This document shows, piece by piece, positions 56,802-64,000 of a stretch of DNA of 64,000 bases (its first letter is position 1; each line of letters opens with the position of its first letter). Source of the DNA: an uncultured Alphaproteobacteria bacterium. GTDB taxonomy: Bacteria; Pseudomonadota; Alphaproteobacteria; Micavibrionales; Micavibrionaceae. Where the stretch lies: assembly GCA_937934135.1 (NCBI GenBank), contig CALHAW010000003.1:17958-81957 (forward strand). The letters are read 5' to 3'. The translations under genes were made by a program, and so were the position numbers. The notes under the pieces were generated by a model that was given only the letters and a program-made list of their open reading frames with translations, had not been told where the DNA came from and searched no databases.

Positions 56802-57078
56802 GATTTGGTGTTCCTTCTTTTAAGAGCGCCTCAACCTTTGCAATGGCACCATCTAAACGGCTGGCCAAGGCTTTGGTATCTTCGTCATTTTGGGGTGTTG
56901 TAGAAAATAAATCTGATGCTGTTGCCGTTTTTGGTACAGCAAGAGAGCGCTTTTCCGCTTCTTGAACCGCCATCTCTAGACGGCTGATTTTATGATCCAA
57001 TTTTGAAATGGATGATTTAATGGCGTTTGTCACAGTGTCCTCGCATGTTTTTGATTTAACTGCATTATGGACAGCCAT
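56794..57078 (-). CDS. DUF4164-like coiled-coil protein
   Basis: A 94-residue, mostly helical protein with heptad-like spacing (SISKLDHKISRLEMAVQEAEKR, then ASRLDGAIAKVEALLKEG). A short coiled-coil gene in front of zapA is a regular alphaproteobacterial neighbour and likely acts with ZapA at the division site, but the function is unproven. It faces tkt across 135 bp. Confidence 0.75.
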   Translation of the reverse strand: MAVHNAVKSKTCEDTVTNAIKSSISKLDHKISRLEMAVQEAEKRSLAVPKTATASDLFSTTPQNDEDTKALASRLDGAIAKVEALLKEGTPNHG

Positions 57079-57213
57079 GGCATGCCGTCAATCATTCCTT
57101 GGGCATTCACGTATCTTTTTTACACAATATGTGGATAAGAAAACGCTATTGACCGTTGACCACGGCGCGTTCCCGTTGCATGTTAAAGCTCATTTTTATT
57201 AATAGGAAATTTT

Positions 57214-59166
57214 ATGTCGCAAGCACAAGCAGCCAAAGCCCCACACTCTGACGTTCAACTTGACTTTAAACTGATGGCGAACGCCATTCGTATGCTCTCT
57301 ATGGATGCAATCAAAAACGCCAATTCTGGTCATACGGGTATGCCAATGGGGATGGCGGATATTGCCACCGTGCTTTATTCCAAATATCTTCGCTTTGATC
57401 CTAAAAACCCCACTTGGGCTAATCGTGATCGCTTGATCGTTTCTAATGGCCATGGCTCAATGCTTCCTTATTCCATCGCTTATTTAACGGGTAATGCGAA
57501 GATCACGCTTGATGAAATCAAGAATTTCCGTCAACTCGGCTCCCATACACCCGGCCACCCCGAAGTGGACTTTGACGCTGGCATTGAAACAACGACAGGA
57601 CCGCTCGGTCAGGGTATCTCTAATTCTGTCGGCTTTGCCATTGCGGAACGTGTGCTGAATGAAAAATACGGCGATGACTGTGATCATTTTACTTATGTAT
57701 TCACGGGTGATGGTTGCCTCATGGAAGGCGTGTCGCACGAAGCATGCTCTCTCGCTGGTCACTTAAAACTCAATAAAATCATTGCTTTCTATGATGATAA
57801 TAATGTGACGATTGATGGTACGATTGATCTTGCTTTTACTGAAAATGTTCAAGAACGCTTTAAGGCCTATGGCTGGGATATTCAAGAAATTGACGGTCAC
57901 AATCATGACGCCATTGCACAAGCGATTGAAAACGCTCAGGCAAGTGATAAGCCTAGCTTAATTGCTTGTAAAACAAAAATCGGCTACGGCGCGCCAAACT
58001 TTGAGAGCCAACCAAAAGCACATGGCGCCATTACCGGCGATGATGAAATTGCTGCAACGCGTCAGGCATTAGGCTGGTCGCACGCCCCTTTTGAAATTCC
58101 TGATGATATTTTAAACATGTGGCGTTCCCTCGGCACAGACGCCCCCACAGATGCACCATCTTATGATATTAACATCTCAAAGCTTGAGGCAATTACAGCC
58201 GATTTGAAAAAAACATTTGCTGATGAAAGACCAAACAAAGCCACCCGCCAGACCTCTGGCGCGTGCCTTGAAAAACTCCTGCCTGCTATTAATATGATGA
58301 TTGGTGGATCTGCGGACTTAACGGGGTCAAACAACACAAAGGTCTCTGCCTCCAAATTCATCAGCGCAGGTAATTATGATGGCAACTACGTCAATTATGG
58401 TGTTCGTGAACATGGCATGGCGGCGATTATGAACGGCATGGCGCTTCATGGCGGTATCATTCCTTATGCAGGAACATTCCTACAATTTGCGGATTATTCC
58501 CGCCCCGCCATTCGCCTTGCCGCCCTTATGGAGCAACGCGTTATCCACGTCATGACGCACGATTCAATCGGTCTTGGGGAAGATGGCCCAACCCATCAAC
58601 CCGTTGAACATGTCTCTGCCCTTCGCGCTATTCCAAACTGTTACGTCTACCGCCCGTGTGACGGTATCGAAACAGCAGAATGCTGGGAACTTGCGATTAA
58701 GAGCAAGAACGCCCCATCTGTCATGGCACTCACCCGCCAAGGAATCCCGACATTACGTGAAGACGATCCCGTCAATAAATCATCCTTGGGCGCTTATATC
58801 CTTGAAGATTGCGAAGGCGATGACCCTGAAGTGACCCTGTTTGCTTCTGGATCAGAAGTTCATTTGGCGATGGAAGCCGCAGAACAGCTTGGAGAGGGCG
58901 TACGTGTTGTTTCTGTACCCTGTATGGATCTTTTCTGGGAACAAGATGGTGAATATATCCAATCACTTTTATGTAACGACTCAATCAAAATTGGAATCGA
59001 AGCAGGCATACGCCAAAGCTGGGATCGTATGATTGGTGGCCATTCTACTTTCATCGGAATGGATAGCTTCGGCGCCTCCGCTCCCGCAGAAGAACTTTTT
59101 AAACATTTTGGCATTACCGCCGACGCGATTATTGAGGCCGTAAATAATAAACTTAATAAAAACTAA
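57214..59166 (+). CDS. tkt: Transketolase
   Basis: Thiamine-diphosphate enzyme of the pentose phosphate and Calvin-type rearrangements; 650 residues. N-terminal NANSGHTGMPMGMADIATVLY, the TPP motif GDGCLMEGVSHEA ending in the DDNNVTIDG segment, and GLGEDGPTHQPVEH in the pyrimidine domain. The 135-bp gap upstream holds two overlapping TTGACC boxes (57149 and 57156) that could be a -35, with a weak CATGTT -10 at 57179. First gene of tkt-gap-fba. Confidence 0.97.
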   Translation: MSQAQAAKAPHSDVQLDFKLMANAIRMLSMDAIKNANSGHTGMPMGMADIATVLYSKYLRFDPKNPTWANRDRLIVSNGHGSMLPYSIAYLTGNAKITLDEIKNFRQLGSHTPGHPEVDFDAGIETTTGPLGQGISNSVGFAIAERVLNEKYGDDCDHFTYVFTGDGCLMEGVSHEACSLAGHLKLNKIIAFYDDNNVTIDGTIDLAFTENVQERFKAYGWDIQEIDGHNHDAIAQAIENAQASDKPSLIACKTKIGYGAPNFESQPKAHGAITGDDEIAATRQALGWSHAPFEIPDDILNMWRSLGTDAPTDAPSYDINISKLEAITADLKKTFADERPNKATRQTSGACLEKLLPAINMMIGGSADLTGSNNTKVSASKFISAGNYDGNYVNYGVREHGMAAIMNGMALHGGIIPYAGTFLQFADYSRPAIRLAALMEQRVIHVMTHDSIGLGEDGPTHQPVEHVSALRAIPNCYVYRPCDGIETAECWELAIKSKNAPSVMALTRQGIPTLREDDPVNKSSLGAYILEDCEGDDPEVTLFASGSEVHLAMEAAEQLGEGVRVVSVPCMDLFWEQDGEYIQSLLCNDSIKIGIEAGIRQSWDRMIGGHSTFIGMDSFGASAPAEELFKHFGITADAIIEAVNNKLNKN

Positions 59167-59189
59167 TTTTATAAATAGGAGAAAAGAAA

Positions 59190-60227
59190 ATGACAGTACG
59201 TGTAGCAATTAACGGATTTGGACGCATCGGAAGAAATGTCTGCCGCGCCCTTTATGAATCAGGCAGAACAGATGTGGAGCTTGTCGCCATTAACGACCTT
59301 GCCCCTCTTGCAACCAACAAACATCTTTTAAAATATGACACGGTACACGGCACTTTCCCGTTTAACGTTGAACGCATTGACGAAGACACCATCATCATTG
59401 ACGGTAAACATGTTGATGTTTGTCAGGAACGTGATCCAACACAACTGCCTTGGGGTGAAAAGAACATTGATATTGTGTTCGAATGTACAGGTATTTTTAC
59501 AGCGCGTGATAAAGCCGCAATGCATATTCAAGCTGGTGCAAAAAAAGTATTGATTTCAGCACCAAGCAGCGATGCAGATATTATGACTGTTTACGGCGTA
59601 AATTCTGATAATATAACAGCCGAACACGCAGTTGTTTCAAATGCTTCTTGTACAACAAACTGTTTAGCGCCTGTTGCAAAAGCACTGAACGATGCCATTG
59701 GCATTGAAAGCGGTTTCATGACAACAATCCATTCTTACACTGGCGATCAACGCATTGTTGATACAGCGCATAGCGACCTTCACCGCGCCCGTGCCGGTGC
59801 TTGTAATATGATTCCTACTTCCACTGGCGCAGCAAAGGCCGTTGGTAAAGTACTTCCAGAATTAAACGGTAAATTGGATGGCGTTTCAATGCGCGTGCCA
59901 ACACCAAATGTTTCTGTGGTTGATTTCAAATTTACAACATCAAAAGACACAACGGTTGAAGAAGTAAACAACGCAATCTTGGCGGCCTCTGGTGGTGACT
60001 TAGATGGTGTTTTAGGAACTTATGATGAACCCCTCGTTTCTGGTGACTTTAACCACAACCCGCTTTCATCCATCTTCGCGGTGAATGAAACCAAAGTAAT
60101 CAACGGTAATCTTGTACGCGTCATGAGCTGGTATGACAATGAATGGGGTTTTTCAAACCGTATGCTTGATACCGCCGTTAAAATGCATGAAGTCGGTTAC
60201 GCCACCAGCAAATCAAAAGCGGCATAA
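59190..60227 (+). CDS. gap: Glyceraldehyde-3-phosphate dehydrogenase
   Basis: A 345-residue NAD(P)-dependent GAPDH. Rossmann motif INGFGRIGRNVCRALYE, active-site NASCTTNCLAPVAKAL with the catalytic Cys, and SWYDNEWGFSNRMLD at the end. It starts 23 bp after tkt behind TAGGAGAAAAG. A pgk gene normally follows in this operon type but is absent here. Confidence 0.98.
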   Translation: MTVRVAINGFGRIGRNVCRALYESGRTDVELVAINDLAPLATNKHLLKYDTVHGTFPFNVERIDEDTIIIDGKHVDVCQERDPTQLPWGEKNIDIVFECTGIFTARDKAAMHIQAGAKKVLISAPSSDADIMTVYGVNSDNITAEHAVVSNASCTTNCLAPVAKALNDAIGIESGFMTTIHSYTGDQRIVDTAHSDLHRARAGACNMIPTSTGAAKAVGKVLPELNGKLDGVSMRVPTPNVSVVDFKFTTSKDTTVEEVNNAILAASGGDLDGVLGTYDEPLVSGDFNHNPLSSIFAVNETKVINGNLVRVMSWYDNEWGFSNRMLDTAVKMHEVGYATSKSKAA

Positions 60228-60251
60228 TTTACGGATAAGAAGGACAATAAA

Positions 60252-61160
60252 ATGAACCAAGAACAACTCAACAAAGTAACAAATGACGCTGGCTTTATTG
60301 CCGCCCTTGATCAGTCTGGTGGCTCAACGCCAAAGGCGCTCGCCAATTACGGTGTCGAAGAAAGCGCCTATAACGGTGAAGATGAAATGTATGCCGCGGT
60401 GCATGCCATGCGTTCACGTATCATTACATCCCCTGCCTTCACGGGTGAGCATATCCTTGGTGCTATTTTATTTGAAAAAACAATGGATAGCGACGTTGAA
60501 GGAAAACCTACTGCGACCTATCTTTGGGAAGACCTCCAAGTTGTCCCTTTCCTAAAAGTAGATAAAGGCCTTGCTGATGAAGCCGATGGCGTTCAAATGA
60601 TGAAGCCTATGCCTAATCTTGATGCACTTCTTGAAAAAGCCGTCAGCAAAGGTATTTTTGGCACCAAAATGCGTTCTGTAATTAACAAAGCCTCTCCTTC
60701 TGGGATCAAGGCTATCGTTGATCAACAATTTGGAATTGGTAAACAAATCTTAGCCCACGGCCTTGTTCCTATTATCGAGCCTGAGGTGACAATTTCCAAT
60801 ACCGATAAAGCCGAGTGTGAAACCCTCATGAGGTCTGAAATTTTACGCAACCTTGATGCGCTTAATGATGATCAAAAAGTTATGCTGAAGCTTACCTTGC
60901 CTGAAGAAAGTAATTTCTTTGCGGAGCTTATCGCACACAAAAATGTGGTGCGTGTTGTTGCGCTTTCTGGTGGTTATGACGAAGACGAAGCCTGTACGCG
61001 CTTATCCCAAAATGACGGTATGATCGCCAGCTTCTCTCGTGCTTTAAGTCAAAATTTAAACTTTAACCAAAGCGAAGAAGAATTTAACGCCGCTCTTGAT
61101 GCAGCAATCAAAAAAATCTTCAACGCCTCTATGGCAAACGCGCAATCACAGGCCGCATAA
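60252..61160 (+). CDS. fda: Class I fructose-bisphosphate aldolase
   Basis: Schiff-base aldolase of 302 residues. The N-terminus GFIAALDQSGGSTPKALANYGV, IFGTKMRS and KLTLPEESN (with the Schiff-base Lys) followed by VVALSGGYDEDEAC match the Staphylococcus Fda-type of class I aldolase, rather than the zinc-dependent class II enzyme. It is 24 bp after gap. Its stop TAA shares a base with the ATG of the EndoU-like gene. Confidence 0.95.
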   Translation: MNQEQLNKVTNDAGFIAALDQSGGSTPKALANYGVEESAYNGEDEMYAAVHAMRSRIITSPAFTGEHILGAILFEKTMDSDVEGKPTATYLWEDLQVVPFLKVDKGLADEADGVQMMKPMPNLDALLEKAVSKGIFGTKMRSVINKASPSGIKAIVDQQFGIGKQILAHGLVPIIEPEVTISNTDKAECETLMRSEILRNLDALNDDQKVMLKLTLPEESNFFAELIAHKNVVRVVALSGGYDEDEACTRLSQNDGMIASFSRALSQNLNFNQSEEEFNAALDAAIKKIFNASMANAQSQAA

Positions 61161-61699
61161 TGTTAGCCAAGTTAGGCGCCCTTAAAGGTAAAAAAGGCTT
61201 AATCGTTCTGGCGATTGTGACTTTGCTCGGCTGGGCTGGTATCACAGTCTCTGAAAATGATGTCTCAAATGTCGTCAATGTCTTTGTTGAAGAGGATCAA
61301 ACAGCGGAAGTCGCTACTCCCTCACCCGCAGACTCATCATCCAGCACACAGGCCCGTGCCGCAGATGACTTTAACAAAGCTTCTGCAATCTCCCCCGGGC
61401 GGCGCGCACATATTTTGTATGGTGACGCGACAGGCGGCGGTCATTTATTTGGCACAGGCAAGCCCTGTAAATCTGAATTTCCCAAACATTGGGATGAAGG
61501 CACTATCATCAAAGAAGTCGAGCTGATCGCCGCGAATGATAATTTAAATTGGGAACAACAACGTAATGGATATTACGTGACAGAACAAAAAGTCGGCACG
61601 GTAAAGGTTCGCGTGGTAAAGGGGCGTGAAAATAAAAACATCATCACCGCCTACCCCACAAATGTCGCGCGCAATCCCTGCCCGGCAAATGATCGTTAA
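61160..61699 (+). CDS. Membrane-anchored EndoU-like nuclease domain protein
   Basis: A 179-residue protein. A transmembrane anchor (residues 14-30), a Ser/Pro/Ala-rich linker, and a C-terminal domain (about 80-170) resembling bacterial EndoU nucleases: HILYGD with His84, GGGHLFGTGKPCKSEFP with His95, WDEGTIIKEV, and IITAYP near the end; Lys149 or Lys154 could be catalytic. Cys103 and Cys174 may form a disulfide, which fits an extracytoplasmic domain. The ATG lies in the fda stop (TAATG), so it is probably translated with the aldolase. EndoU domains are often toxins; here no secretion module is fused. Confidence 0.75.
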   Translation: MLAKLGALKGKKGLIVLAIVTLLGWAGITVSENDVSNVVNVFVEEDQTAEVATPSPADSSSSTQARAADDFNKASAISPGRRAHILYGDATGGGHLFGTGKPCKSEFPKHWDEGTIIKEVELIAANDNLNWEQQRNGYYVTEQKVGTVKVRVVKGRENKNIITAYPTNVARNPCPANDR

Positions 61700-62181
61700 A
61701 GATCAAAGCTAGCCGTTACTTTTGTGTTAGGCAAAGAAGACGCACCCATTCTATTCAAGGCATAACTCATAAAATTAAGGGTTTTTTGATCAACCGCCCC
61801 TAATTTCTGTAATACATCAAATTCTTTACGCAGCTTATCTACTGGTTGATTTTCTAAACGCCCCATTTTTATTTCGTTATCAGAAAAATTTTCAAGAATA
61901 TCTCCCATTTCATCCATAAAACCTGGAACTCTTGTTGGTGTTATTGGCGTGCCTGTTGATGATTCTAAGTAAGAAAAATAAATCTTATTCTCTTCGCAAA
62001 CCCTTTTCAAATACGCAAAAAGCGTTTCTTTTTCAGAAAAAGCTTTATTGATCTCCATCATTTCTGACAAGATATCCTTTGTAAAAACAGGAAGTTTTGG
62101 AAGGCCTGCATTTACCCGTCCAGCACTTGCAAAAGCACCGCCAACTGCCACAGGCTTCAGATTCTTTCTTAATTCATTCAT
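61696..62181 (-). CDS. Hypothetical protein, convergent with EndoU-like gene
   Basis: A 161-residue, mostly helical, soluble protein that I do not recognise; no signal peptide after the short basic N-terminus. ATG 62181 has AGGAAAG 5-6 bases before it, better than the longer frame from 62214. Its stop overlaps the EndoU-like stop by 4 bp on the opposite strand. One Cys only. An antitoxin/immunity role for the EndoU protein is possible by position but not supported by sequence. Confidence 0.55.
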   Translation of the reverse strand: MNELRKNLKPVAVGGAFASAGRVNAGLPKLPVFTKDILSEMMEINKAFSEKETLFAYLKRVCEENKIYFSYLESSTGTPITPTRVPGFMDEMGDILENFSDNEIKMGRLENQPVDKLRKEFDVLQKLGAVDQKTLNFMSYALNRMGASSLPNTKVTASFDL

Positions 62182-62339
62182 TTTTACTTTCCTCATACGT
62201 TTTACGAAATACAATAAATAGCAAACACAATGCTGCTATGCAATAAAATTATGGAATTATAAAATTTCACTTTCTTTGTAACGTTCTGCGCGTACAATAC
62301 GAATAGAGCAGACATGTAACTTAAAAAAGGGATACTCCA

Positions 62340-62675
62340 ATGAAAACACTATTATTTACACTGACTATGGCGTTCATCGCGTTCGGTTCATTCGGGACAA
62401 CCACTTCATTCGCCCATTGCGGTGGATGCGGTGAAGGAAAAATTTGTGAAAAAACACTCGGTGAGAAGAAACCATGCACAAAATGCTTAAAAGCAGGAAA
62501 AACATGCGGTTGCGGCGATAAAAAAGCCAAACATCACGCTGAAAAGCCTTGTACAAAATGCGCAGACAGCGAAAGCAAGTTCCACGCACGCAAAAAATCA
62601 ATGACAGACCACAGTGAAAAAGGCTCACTAACCTTTCAATCACGCGGCGTGGTCAATACAGGTTATAACGAATAA
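62340..62675 (+). CDS. Secreted cysteine-rich protein
   Basis: A 111-residue protein. A signal peptide ends near SFA; the mature part has nine cysteines (27, 30, 36, 46, 49, 56, 58, 71, 74), arranged as CGGC, two PCTKC units, and CGC, plus several Lys/His. This suggests metal binding or a compact disulfide fold. Function is unknown. The 158 bp to the divergent gene hold no gene; a TACAAT-like -10 lies near 62295. A C-terminal 35-residue tail lacks cysteine. Confidence 0.7.
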   Translation: MKTLLFTLTMAFIAFGSFGTTTSFAHCGGCGEGKICEKTLGEKKPCTKCLKAGKTCGCGDKKAKHHAEKPCTKCADSESKFHARKKSMTDHSEKGSLTFQSRGVVNTGYNE

Positions 62676-62689
62676 TAAAGCATAATCTT

Positions 62690-63733
62690 TTAATCAACGT
62701 TAACAGGCGCCCACAGGACATTTTGTATATCCTCGGCGCCTGTAGCGAGCATCACCAACCTATCAATACCAAGGGCAATTCCCCCGCTTGGTGGCATGCC
62801 ATGTTTAAGGGCCGCTATAAATTCCTCATCCATCGGATAATACTCCCCATATAGGCGTTGTTTTTCCGCCATATCAGTATCATAACGCCTTTGCTGCTCT
62901 ACCGCATCGGTAAGTTCTGAGAACGCATTGGCCAGCTCTATCCCACAGACATAAAGTTCAAACCGCTCTGCAAAGCGTGGATCATTCCCTTTCTTTTTCG
63001 ATAGCGACGCCATAGAAACAGGATAATCCATCAAGAAGGTGGGGCGTCCCATTCCTAAAAATGGTTCAATCTTCGCATCCATGACCCGAAAGAACAAATC
63101 ATCCCATTCATCATCTTTTGCAACATGAAGCCCTAGAGCGCTCACTTTATTACTAAATCTTTCTTTATCCCCTAAATAATCCACAAGGGTAATATCCGCA
63201 TAGCGCTGAAACGCCTCAATCACGCTCAATCGCTCAAAATCCTGAAATGGATTACACTTATGCTGTTTATAGCGATACTCCTTGATCCCCGCTGCCTTGG
63301 CACAAACCTGCAATAAGCCTTCACAATCCGTCATGATATCCGTGTAATCCGCTTGCGCACGATACCATTCAATCATCGTAAATTCTGGGGAATGGCGTTT
63401 GGACCCTTCTGCATTGCGAAAAACAGGGCATATTTGATAAATCCGCGCCATCCCCGCCGTCAGTAATTTTTTCATATCAAATTCAGGGCTGGTTTGTAGA
63501 TAAAGCTTCTTACTCACTTGCAAATCCACCCCCTTTAAATCCGTCGCAAAAGCATGAATATGTGTATCAATCGTCGGGCAGACCTGAAGCACAGGTGTTT
63601 GCACCTCATCAAACCCCTGATCATCGAAAAAGTCACGGATTGCCTTGATCACATGACCCCTTATCTTCAAATTTGTGCGTTTTTGCATAAATTTATCTGA
63701 ATGCCACCAATTAGATAGAGCGTTTCCCTGCAT
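62690..63733 (-). CDS. epmA: EF-P beta-lysine ligase EpmA (class II LysRS paralogue)
   Basis: A 347-residue lysyl-tRNA-synthetase-like catalytic domain without the anticodon-binding OB domain, as in EpmA/GenX/PoxA. Motif 2-like VFRNAEGSKRHSPEFTMIEWYR, GIELANAFSELTDA, and the motif 3 SGGIALGIDRLVMLATGA are present. It would attach beta-lysine to Lys33 of EF-P (30.5 kb). ATG 63733 gives the family N-terminus; the longer frame to 63808 runs into the divergent rpmE. No epmB lies in the window. Confidence 0.93.
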   Translation of the reverse strand: MQGNALSNWWHSDKFMQKRTNLKIRGHVIKAIRDFFDDQGFDEVQTPVLQVCPTIDTHIHAFATDLKGVDLQVSKKLYLQTSPEFDMKKLLTAGMARIYQICPVFRNAEGSKRHSPEFTMIEWYRAQADYTDIMTDCEGLLQVCAKAAGIKEYRYKQHKCNPFQDFERLSVIEAFQRYADITLVDYLGDKERFSNKVSALGLHVAKDDEWDDLFFRVMDAKIEPFLGMGRPTFLMDYPVSMASLSKKKGNDPRFAERFELYVCGIELANAFSELTDAVEQQRRYDTDMAEKQRLYGEYYPMDEEFIAALKHGMPPSGGIALGIDRLVMLATGAEDIQNVLWAPVNVD

Positions 63734-63797
63734 TTTACTTGCATTCCTCGGCTGATTTGAGTAAAAGATGACAGAATTTACCGCAGGAGAAGAAATT

Positions 63798-64000
63798 ATG
63801 AAAGCCAATACACACCCTGATTACCACGAAATTAAAATCGTGCAGACAGACGGAACAGAATTTACAACCATGTCCACTTACGGCAAGCCGGGTGACGTGA
63901 TGAAGCTCGACGTTGATCCACTGACACACCCTGCATGGCAAGGTGGAACTGGTCAGATCACTGAAAAAGGTCAGCTTGATAAATTTGAAAGCAAATACGG
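63798..64000 (+). CDS. rpmE: 50S ribosomal protein L31 (partial, 3' end outside window)
   Basis: The first 67 codons of a protein starting MKANTHPDYHEIKIVQTDG, the alphaproteobacterial L31 start, with the conserved HPAWQGG. No CxxC zinc motif is seen in the visible part, as expected for the zinc-free alphaproteobacterial form. AGGAGAAG lies 6 bases before ATG. TTGCAT (63739) and TAAAAG (63762), 17 bp apart, are a weak promoter candidate. Divergent from epmA by 64 bp. Confidence 0.92.
   Translation, partial: MKANTHPDYHEIKIVQTDGTEFTTMSTYGKPGDVMKLDVDPLTHPAWQGGTGQITEKGQLDKFESKY

Noticed and set aside
62340..62675. Classical metallothionein
   Set aside because: The protein has a signal peptide and spacing unlike known bacterial metallothioneins; only cysteine richness is shared.

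Overview
This window reads as a chromosomal housekeeping segment of an alphaproteobacterium with a modest G+C content (just over 40 % by eye). Evidence for the group: an orphan CcrM-type GANTC methyltransferase, an F0 ATP synthase operon (atpI-B-E-b'-b) without the F1 genes, the ybgC-tolQRAB and ruvCAB neighbourhood, a mutY / DUF721(DciA) / dsbA / smc neighbourhood, and a zapA - 6S RNA - fthC arrangement facing a tkt-gap-fba operon. I cannot place it at order level from sequence alone; a low-GC Micavibrio-like or Rhodospirillales-like lineage is a guess. No insertion sequence, prophage, CRISPR array or integron was seen. Coding density is very high, with many 1-30 bp overlaps.

Layout. 1-4.7 kb: end of a D-amino-acid transaminase gene, a HAD phosphatase, hfq-hflX, an inositol-monophosphatase-family gene and mazG (reverse). 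4.8-7.2 kb (reverse): metG-tatD. 7.3-15.7 kb (forward): miaB-phoH-ybeY-corC-lnt-xre-metK-(SWEET-like)-trmB. 15.7-21 kb (reverse): mltB-rlpA-dacA-tmk-holB and a PH-domain membrane protein. 21.1-26.3 kb (forward): tRNA-Ser(UGA), rplU-rpmA-obgE, pepN, rnhB. 26.4-28.1 kb: ccrM behind a dense GANTC cluster, then folB. 28.1-30 kb (reverse): a hypothetical secreted protein and mutY. 30-37.5 kb (forward): dciA-efp-suhB-ompA-like, dsbA-like, smc. 37.9-40.7 kb: F0 ATP synthase. 40.8-46.8 kb: nadD-rsfS-rlmH-envC-ctpA-DUF610-rppH. 46.7-56.8 kb (reverse): DUF4164-zapA-6S-fthC-ymdB-like-yebC-ruvC-ruvA-ruvB-ygjV-ybgC-tolQRAB and a half-size EamA protein. 57.2-61.7 kb (forward): tkt-gap-fba plus an EndoU-like gene. 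61.7-64 kb: an unknown gene, a Cys-rich secreted protein, epmA, and the start of rpmE.

Functional themes are envelope growth and division (Lnt, RlpA, MltB, DacA, Tol, EnvC, CtpA, ZapA), translation and its quality control (MetRS, MiaB, TrmB, EF-P with EpmA, RsfS, RlmH, YbeY, L21/L27/L31), replication, repair and chromosome structure (HolB, DciA, SMC, RuvABC, MutY, RNase HII, CcrM), and central carbon metabolism. The points most worth a second look are: five GANTC sites and a perfect dyad packed into the ccrM promoter; a membrane-anchored EndoU-nuclease-like ORF translationally coupled to the aldolase gene; a small family of intergenic palindromes with a compensatory base-pair change; a His-rich DsbA-like protein; a YmdB-like phosphodiesterase with two altered metal ligands; and missing expected neighbours (pal, pgk).
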